Assembly (NCBI GenBank): GCA_036850595.1
Contig: CM072153.1
Location: forward strand, 17,068,169-17,132,168
DNA: 64,000 nt
DNA from: Rhyacichthys aspro
Taxonomy: Eukaryota; Chordata; Actinopteri; Gobiiformes; Rhyacichthyidae
Reading direction: 5' to 3'
Part shown: piece by piece, positions 54,801 to 64,000 of the stretch
Layout of the letters: each line of letters opens with the position of its first letter
Position numbering within the stretch: the stretch's first letter is position 1
The notes under the pieces: model-generated
Told to the model about the DNA's origin: nothing
The model's input: the letters and a program-made list of their open reading frames with translations, nothing else
Databases searched by the model: none
Translations under genes and position numbers: made by a program

Positions 54801-57800
54801 TTTTTGGTTGCTATCACGGGGTGAACAGCTTTTATCCAAGGCTTCCATTTCTCTTTAGAAGCTGGTAACTGACTGGCCCGCCCCTCCTCTTTGCTTCTTT
54901 GCTGCTGTGAAATGGAATTGCTTTCTCGTTCGTTAAAGATTTTCTTGTCGTTTCCTCGTTGTACTTGGGGAGTGAGATCACTTGAAATGGCTGAAAGTTC
55001 TCAAAAACCACCAGAGAATTATGGGGTAGCAGCAGCCTTGTGGGGGTGGATGAGGGACCCAACATAAATAAAGGAAACAGCTTCTTCTGTTTTTTTTCTT
55101 TCAGAATTAAATCTGTTTGGGGGAGTTTTTTTTTTTTTGAAGTTACAAATTAATTCGGCAAGTTGTCACTTTACATTAAAGCATAAAGTGGTCTGCTGGT
55201 GTAAACCAAAGCAGTTCCTGCTGTGGTTGCCATGGAAGCAGGTGTGTTGTAGCTTTGGTACCAGCAGCAGTCTTGGTTCTGCCAAAGCCACTGCCCACAT
55301 AAATCCTATAGGTTTTTATGGGCTGAATGGTTCCCTTTTAACCATTCTGTTGTCGCTGAGAAGATTTTCCTAGGTTAGAAATGCACCACTCTAAATACAT
55401 CAGCGTTCCCATGTGCACCTTTTTGCAATCCTTCCGTGTGATGTCTCAATTTAAAAGTCAAAAAGCAGCGGATAATGTTTCTGTGCTCAGAATAAACCCA
55501 CCCCATTTAAATAAGGGTTGTTATTTACTGCCAACAGTTGTTTTGAATTTTCCTCCTCCATCTTCTCCTTTTCCCCTCGGATTGCTCCTTCCTCTTTCAC
55601 TCAAACTCCCATCATCAGCTCCATCTGCCCCAAAACAACACAACTGTTCCACGCGTCTCACACTCATGCCCCAGCACCCACGGCGTTGGCATACCGCTGC
55701 ACGGCTATGGGGGTGTGCAGCGCCAATCTTAATCACATTGGGTGAGCACACCTGTGAAAACAGATGTCCACCGGGGCTGCCATGCTGTTCCTCTTTAGGG
55801 TGGAGAGTGTGCGTATGGCTCTCCGTCACCCCTCCTACTCCCAGCCCGTCACCGATCAGAGTCTCTCAGGTCCCCAGCAGGCGGACCTGGCCCCAACATC
55901 CAGACGGGAAGAGCCCACAGCGGAAAGGGGCTGGAGCCAATGATGCTCCAACTCTCCTGTCAACTTTAGGATTTGTCCTACTTGGAGATGGCAAGAAGAA
56001 AATGTGATCAAAACAACCCTGTTTGGACATTATGTGTATTACAAACTCTTGTCTTCTGGGTTTGAACTTCAGTCAAATGTATCTTTTGTGTTGGATGCAA
56101 ACTAATGTGTCCCATACACCAACCTAACCTGAATTCTCTCTACTATGAAAAGACACAATGAGGAAAGGGTTACTAACACATTTTTGTGCTGGACCCATCG
56201 TTCCATGAGTCGGGATTTACCTGAAAGGTTAAAAAATGTCTTTGGGAGTGACCATATCTGCAGGAAACAGAGTGTTGATATATTACAAGTACAAAATCAA
56301 TTGTAAAGGAATTTGATGCCTCCATGAAACTAAATCAATGTTTAGCTCTTTTTTATGAAAGAATTTAATACACAGCAGGTGTTGACCTTTAAAAGCAACC
56401 TCTCAGATTATGGCTAGATCTCTGCCATAATAATAGGCTTACATTGATATTTTCCATAGAGAGGCAGGTTGGGTAAACGTATGCAATGCCAAATAATTAC
56501 ACCCTTTATTGTGGTATTAGTTAACAAAATGTTGTTTGGTATAATTATACGCCTCTGTGATAAAAGTGCATTTTAAACCTGGGCCGATATTGAAGCACTT
56601 TCTGCTTGAGGCATGTAAAATAATGTTGTTAAATCAGATAACTACTGAGGTTAATGAGTTAACCAGTCAGAATGATCTGTATTAGTGAATTTTTAAAAGG
56701 CAATAAACGCATCACTAAACCTAGTCGGAAAGGATTATGCTATTTCTATCCAGCTGTGCTTTCCCATTCACTGGTGTAAAATCTCATCCGTTTCACACTG
56801 TCAAATCCCCCCAACTGCCCTCTCTCATAGAGCGGCCTCTGCCAAGTGCCTCACCTGCAGAGACACAAAGGTGGGCACAGCCTCATGGAGCCTGCCCAGT
56901 TACAGACACTGACATTGTATCCATATCAGGAACCTACAGGATTGTTTTTTGTGAATAGTGACAATAATACTTTCTGATTTGGGTTTGGTCTGTTTGGTTG
57001 GGGAATAATATTGACATGGAAGTGTAAATGCTTACCATACTCACTATACGTTCAAATGAATGCTTACAACATGTATATTACAGATGTATATTACATTGAC
57101 AAATTTCATCACACTGTACAGCCTGGGTTATGGGCACCTAAGTTGACATTTTATTGGGGCTCGGGACCTGATTTGGAGCCAAATGAAAGTACATTTGTGC
57201 AGTGCAGCACAGCATTGACATTACATTGACATTATATTTCTGTGTTACGTGACTGTTTATTAATCTTTACTCACGTGGCAGCCTCACATAGCTTCCTGTT
57301 CCAGCGTAGTCCTCTACTCCATCCAGCATTGATCTAAGCTCTTATCTCCATCCTGATCCTGTGTTATTTCAGGAGTATAGGGATTGCTTAATGATCTATT
57401 GAGCAGATCTATTGATCTGTAGAGTCAACCACAATGGACCATCTACTAAAGAGGAGCCTGTAGGGCATGCACTCCGCTCCTGTGTACTTTAACTCTACTG
57501 CGGCCCTCCCATCTCCTTTGCAACTGTAATGTCCAAGCTCTTTGCTTGACTGTAAGCCCCGAGAGATTAGGTCTTAATGGGATGAAAGCTTCTGGTAAAG
57601 TAGCCTATAATTATGTTTCCATCTAATATAAAGTGAAGGAAATCATGCAAATGTTGAAAAGAATTTTAAAAATAGGTGAAGTATTTCGGGGGAGTTTTGA
57701 ACATGTAGACAGAGTTTTAATGGGCCATCCCACAGTGGTAGGACCGCCAGTGCAATAGCTTCATATGAATACAGTTTTTCATCAGAAATAGAATGATATA

Positions 57801-60800
57801 ATTTTGGTTACTCATATTTCCCACACAAACCTCTTGTACCAGCCATTCTTTTCTGAAAACAAAATCTATCTTTTCAGATTTATGATGCTTCAGCTTATTA
57901 ACAGCAGTTTTTAATTTCACTTTATGTGCATTCACTTTTTAAAACAGATAAGCAGTGGAAATAATGTAATGTTTTCTATGCTACAGTAATGTTTAAATAT
58001 TGAAAAGATGTAAACGTTGTTGAGTTCATAATTTCATCTCCTCCCAGGTCCTCCAGTGTCTTGGTCTGTTTAAAAAAATATCTTCATTTTCCACTTGTAG
58101 GAAGCTTACTGTCAAATAAAGAGTAGTAATACGCAAAATTTAACATTAATCCTAGTGTTATGGGATCTGGTTAAACTGTTAACACAGAGAACAATAAAAA
58201 AAAGCTTTATTCAGCATTAAGAATCTATTTCTTGATAAGCTCATGCAGTCGCTGAACATTTGAAAGAAAACAGCACTAACACATCTGATTGGATCTTGAC
58301 CCGTGTCTTGTTTGCACTGTGGCACCTTCAAGTGTGAGCGCAGTTGTTGTGACACGTCGAGCTTGTCATGGGTGAGATCCATCGGGATTTGCAAGACACC
58401 AGTAAATAACCTGTCTGTGTTTAATGCATTCGCTGTGCTTTGCTTGTGTTTTTGAAATGAAGGCAGTGCAGTTTTTACATCAGTGCACTGTGGGGTCTCT
58501 CTGCCAGTTCGACATTAAGTTAGGTATGGGTTTATACCTGTAGACCTTTTATTATTTTTATTCACATCGCACACAAGTATTAAAATAGTTCAGTTTATTT
58601 CATGTCATTGTTAAAGTGACTTAATTTCTCATCCATTTTGCGTCAAAACAGCGAGCTCTAATGATCCAAAAGAGACGGAAAGCAACCAGTTTGTATTTTT
58701 TCTTTTTCCAAGTTTGCTTAACTACAACTAATGTTCCTTAGGCAGTCTTTTCTTTTTTCATAATTCCAGCGAGCAAAGCATTTTGATGTAAGCATGAATT
58801 ATTGATTAGCACAGTTTATTGAAAGGTAGTAAAAATTGCACTCCTGCTTTTATAACATACTTATATATTCCCCAGTGTTAAAAACTCTGTCTCCTTCCTG
58901 GATGAGCTTCCATTAAAACAACACTGCTTTTAAATTGTTTCATGTAATAAGATACTGCACTTCTTTGCTGAGAAAGAATGATGATTCAAAAATAGAGCAT
59001 CACACTGTCTTAGCGCAGTGTAATGAAGAGTGTAGTAGTACAGAGCATGCCTTTAGACTTTTAATCACAATCACTGGCTGCTTTTATATTTTATTAACAT
59101 GCGGTAAATGTGCTGCTCATCATAGTCATTAACAGTGAAATAAAGGTATTCTTGCCTTTGAATTGAGAGTATTAATTATGGATTGAATTAAACTCGGGGC
59201 CATTTCAGCGTAGCAAAAGCCACTTGTGCCACACTGACATTAGGGCCTAATGCATCACGTCCTCGCACACTCACTCTCGCTGAAGTAGTGGCATCTGTGG
59301 GCACGACCGGGCGCTCAGATTCCTCGACATGATTGCGAATGGTGACACTCTGTATGTGGTGTTTTGAAATTAATGTGTCCGCGATCAATATCGGACGACT
59401 TTCAAGCAGCTCAATTTTACACTTGCTGCAGGGAACAGATGGTACTTGCTGATAATGCTGCCGGAGGTGGATCCGTGGCAGAGGAGATTCAGAGGGGAGA
59501 CCACATTGCCTAAAGCACGGCAGCCCTAGAAAGGAGGTTAAAGCCCCGTGTAATACTTCTTCACACAACCTGCATTGTTGAATAATTCCCTAATCACATT
59601 TACATAATGAATAGTTAATTGCACATCAGTTCTGACTGTCTGTATACACAACATATGACCCCCCTCCAAGCTCTGGTTTCATTTACTCACAAACTGCACA
59701 TGTGCACAGCAATAATGTCTGTACCCTGATGTTGTATCATTAACATCACAAATGTATTTAGCTGCAGGGCATAAATATGTTGTTTAAAGCAACATATTCT
59801 AGTGGTTCTCAAATTCAAATACGCCCAGAGGCCCATGAACGCCCCACCAGCAGAGGACCACTTTCTTCAGCAGACCTGTTGAGAAATTTCACTGAGCAGA
59901 AACCTGTCTGGAATATAATTGATGGACCCTGGCATTGCATTGATAGGACCTGGTATCTATGTGAAAATAGGCTTCTATCTCCACCTCGTAAATGTCTGAG
60001 ACCTGTCAGGTTGAATCTCCTCAAACTTCATGTCCTGGGGGAATGGGCGAATGAGACAACCACCCCGATGTTGAAAAGCATGTTATTCAAGGCCATTTCT
60101 GCTCTGGGATTCCTTTCGGGCCCCTGTGATTACATTGGCGCAGTCTGGTTGAGTCTGTCTGTCACCATGTATGTGTGTGCTAGGAATATGTACTCTACCA
60201 AATTTGGTTTGTTTCTGCTGTTACTTGTTTGACTCTCATAGCTGAGAGCTCGACTGAGGAATCATAATTCGCACAAGAAGTCTCGGCACATCTGGTTGTG
60301 ATTGGCAGGAGAAAAAAGGGTCCTTGTGTTCTGGGAACTGGCAGCGTAAGGCGGACCCAGCCCAGTGTAACCCAGCACAGAACCAGCCAACATGGAAAAA
60401 CTACACCAATAGCACTGCCCCCCTTCACCCCTCCCTACACAGGCTTTTGGCCCGTTCTCTTAATCCCACAGCAAAGCCCCTGGCAGGTTTTAGTTTTTAA
60501 CATATAAACTGTGCTCAGTGCTCTTCCAGTCCTTCCATTTTAATAAATGAAAGTAGTTGTTGCCCTGAGCCAGGTAGACCCAGGGCTCCATTACCTTTGG
60601 CGGCGACTCCTGTGTCTGCAATAATGATGCCCTGGAGGGTAAGAGTGTGTCTGATCGTTTGTGTGCTCTTTTTGGCTCCCGAGTTGAAGTGGGTGGAGGA
60701 AGAATTACAATGAGAATTAGAAGTGTGTTTTCAAAGAACAATAAAAGAATAATATATAAGTTTCTAAAATGAGTTCCATGTTATTTGTTTAATTAAAGTT

Positions 60801-63800
60801 TCTTCTCCACATCCTTTTGGAACGACACTCATTTACACTACACAGTTCATAAGTAAAGTCTGTTTTGCAGACAATATATCATTGTCGTATACATCCATTT
60901 AGTACTTGGTCTGGTATGTCTTTCTGGCTCTTGTTTAATCTAAGAATGCCAAAACAAATTCCAAGTTGCCTATTGGGAATGTTTCTTACCTAGCAATAAA
61001 TAGATACTGATTGTGAGGTGGGAAGGTCTCTTATCCCAGGATGTGTGTAGGGAATGGCACCCCACAAATTGAGCATGGCAGAAATGGCAGCTCCTCCTCT
61101 TCCAACCGAGCGTGACGGAGCAGCAGCAGCAATTAAAATGTGATGCCAGCGTTTTAAAGCATCTGCCTCAAGCCATTGTTTGCCCTGCCCACTCTCATCA
61201 CTCTCATTATTTGGAGCTCAGTTTTACCTGTGCCACATCAGTGTGCTGCTGATACTGGAGATGGTCTGCTGGCTTTTCTCCGGTGGCTGCAGCTGAAAAT
61301 GAGCCCTATCACCTCAGTAAATCCAGCTCTAATTCAAATAGAGCGAATGCATTTAGCCCCGTCAACCTCCAACCCTTCTGTTTGGAAAAGGACACTGTTA
61401 AAATTCTTGCTCTAGAAAGGCCATGGCTAAGAGTGTCATGGCTACTGTTGTACTTGTAGCTCTGCAGGGACTGTTTGTTATCCAAAGCAGGCTGACTGGT
61501 GACTGGGCAAGAGGCCTCAGTGTCTGGGTGTATTTAATGTATGCAACACTGCTGTTTTGCATGTCTGTTTGCAAATGTGCTAGACGCCTGAAGCCGATTG
61601 CTGAAGCTCGATCACTGCTGTTTCCACACATGCCATAGATGCAGTGACCCTCACCAGAGTAATGACTGCAAGGTTAATTCCTGGGGAGTGGCCTGAGAAG
61701 AGATGAGAAGAAACATGAGTATGAAGGGTGGTATGGCAGAACCCTTCTTCACAAAGCTCTGTGGCTCTTATTCATCCATGTAACATAGACTGATCTGTTT
61801 CTACATCCTTTCTGATGGGATTTTGCAGGCTGCCAATAATCCACTGGCAGAGCAAGGACCATCCCTCCCTCCCCCCTCCTTGCTAGCTCTCTGTTCTCAT
61901 GGATTTCTAAAGCTAAAAATAATTTTTACCACAAATGGGTTAAAAACTGTGCGAGAGGAAGGACTCTTTATCCCTAAATCGTAGCTCAAATGTTTGACAA
62001 AGGGCTTTCCTGGCACAAAAAGAAGTGGAATTTCACAGTGACAATCTCCTTCATCTGAGAGATGGTGTAAATCGAGGCAGATATGCCCATTTCCCCCGCA
62101 TTGATTTGCAGGGCACCATTTGAGTCGGATTGTTCATGGGGAGCACATGAGAAACCATCTATTTGCATGACATTTTCTTTCTCAAGAGATGGAGAAGGAT
62201 GTTAAGTGCCATTATCTTTTTCACTCTCGACACTGTCGGGGAAATTGTTCTCATAAACAGTGTTTTCAAATGAAACTGTGGTTATGCTATAAACAGGAAT
62301 ATTTCGGAGTCATTCCTTCAAGGCCTTTTTAGTGTATTTACTCTCTGTAGCCTTAAATCATTAATGCTGCATGGCTGTGAAAACCTTCTCCATTAGTATT
62401 CAAAGTAGAAGTACACAGTAATAAAATGGAAAAAGCTGGAATGGAAAAGCAGAAATGGATTTGGCCTTTTTGATTTTTAGCAACTCTCTAAGCCCCACCT
62501 ACTATCTGCTTCTGCTGCCGTGGTTTGTGCTATTTGTGTTGTATATTGATGAGAGGCCTGCCTGTTCAGCTCTTATCACAGAGGAAGACATGTAAGCATG
62601 TGTGCGTAGTGCAGTGGCTGTTGTTACATAATGATGAGATATCGAGTGTGTGACCTGGGCCCACTTTATCTGGCTCTGCACAGATTGCGTTCCATAATCT
62701 AATGAGACAGATATTCTTTAATGGAAATTCTGGACAGGGTCATGATTGCAGTGATAAAATGTAAGGTCACTCTCCACATTATACGTCGCTCAATATATGG
62801 TATACATTAAATAAACAAGTGCTATGGGTGTGAGGAAAATGCTCCAATCTTGTGCCGCATCCCATATTTCTTCCCTTATTTGAAATTAAGAGTGCTGCCA
62901 TTTATTTGAAGTGCGAGGACAAAAACCCTGTCACTTTATATTTGGCAGTATATCAGTGCACCATGACTCCAAGACAAAGGGATAGATCAAAAATGATGTT
63001 GCTTGTTGAATTACTCATTACTTACTCATTAGAGTTGTTCATACAAACAGCTCATCGCAATTTCTGTGACTGTCTGGGTGATGGCTTTTGAAATGCGGCC
63101 AGTAATACAATGCATTGTTATCAAATAGGCTGTGTTTGTATGCCACTATCGTCTGTACTGGCTTCATTTTCGCCTTTGAATTCTGTGCAAAATAACTCCA
63201 CATCAAAAGGTACATCTTAATGTATGTCAGGAGGTTTCACAGCAGCAGAGTATAATTGTTAGTTTGTGGAGCACAGATAAACAAGGTTCATCAAGGTGGG
63301 AGCCAAAAAACATCATAAGTACATGAAAAGTGCTGAAGTTTAGGATATATTTTTCCCTATGGCCCAGCAATAAGAGACAGATGCTGCAACAACAAAACCA
63401 TCAAGTGAAAAAGTCTCTCCACCAGACAGTGAGTCATCTTAATTGATGATCAACAATATAAACAGTGGGCCTTAATTATGCCTGACTGAAAATGAATGGA
63501 GACAAACCATGTGAGCGATACAACTGGAGCGAGACTAGAAGAATGGATGCAGAGTGGGATTAACCATGGAGAGTTGCTGTGCATTCCTTTAGTAGTTCTG
63601 CCATTGGATAACTGCTTTGGGTGCTACTTCATATAGTTGGTGTTGAGGGCATCAAGTTTTGATTTGAGTATCTGGAGTCAGGAGCCATACATACATCCAA
63701 TTGTCACTGGTTTCCATTTTTCTCTGGCTCTTTGACTAGTTTTCATCTGTAGTTCTCTTTGTCTCTCATGGCTCTATTTGCCAGAGGCTTTGTGTGCTTC

Positions 63801-64000
63801 ACGCTATAGAGAGACCCCAGCTGCACAGATGTGTTGCCTGGCTTGCAGTTTTTAGCATTTGCCTGGAGCAGCCCACCCCTCCAGGACCACCAGTCCTGAT
63901 GAAGAGCTGCAGAAGCTCCAGTTGGCAGCTTCTCATTCGACATGGGGCTTGTGTCCCCAGACAGCTCCCCCTCCCCTCCTTTCTCTCATCCTGAGTGCTC
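51803..64000. other. Probable intron or intergenic DNA; no gene recognised
   Basis: GC-richer stretches occur at 51830-52110 and 55600-55930, and an open frame of 126 codons in CpG-bearing DNA lies at 59188-59568 on the minus strand. None has recognisable motifs or matching splice sites. The rest is ordinary unique sequence with short homopolymer runs (for example 55127-55138). Confidence 0.4.

Noticed and set aside
55381..56007. 208-codon open frame as a gene
   Set aside because: Low-complexity proline/serine-rich translation from pyrimidine-rich DNA, with no domain and no splice context. Other frames across the same stretch are also open.

Overview
The window looks like nuclear DNA of a vertebrate, most likely a ray-finned fish. 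This is inferred from the sequence style: a CpG-island promoter, long unique introns or intergenic DNA, a hAT DNA transposon with introns, and no mammalian-type SINEs or LINEs. No species can be named.

Positions 1-16733 are a tandem array of U4 spliceosomal snRNA genes, all on the minus strand. I count 22 full-length 145-nt copies plus one cut by the left edge. Copies 1-15 (1-6901) sit in nearly identical 483/484-bp units. Copies 16-23 (9924-16729) are more varied: some are in 484-bp units, others are separated by long spacers of about 842-844 or 919-920 bp. The 3'-terminal hairpin tetraloop splits the copies into three classes (UGAA, UACG, UACA), and each class goes with one 3' spacer type. 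Copies 1-22 share one upstream block with a PSE-like element at about -40 to -61. The rightmost copy (23) has a different upstream region with its own PSE-like element at the same offset and a ZNF143/SPH-like motif near -200. It also looks the most canonical in sequence. The short open frames repeated across the array are artefacts of the repeat.

A complete hAT-family transposon (6902-9669) interrupts the array. It has an 8-bp target duplication, 8-bp terminal inverted repeats, and a six-exon BED-finger transposase inactivated by a TG-repeat frameshift. It lies at the point where the homogeneous left part of the array gives way to the divergent right part.

From 16734 to 64000 the DNA is unique. 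A CpG-bearing flank (16734-17350) holds CRE-, ETS- and CTCF-like sites. A possible coding exon lies at 17648-17841. A CpG-island promoter lies at about 21600-22320 with two strong plus-strand splice donors, one straight after a five-codon start (21904-21918). The remaining 41 kb gives no convincing protein-coding exon and is probably the first intron(s) of that gene or intergenic regulatory DNA. It contains simple repeats, candidate CTCF and RFX sites, two perfect hairpins and a second small candidate start exon at 51794. I could not identify the host gene.
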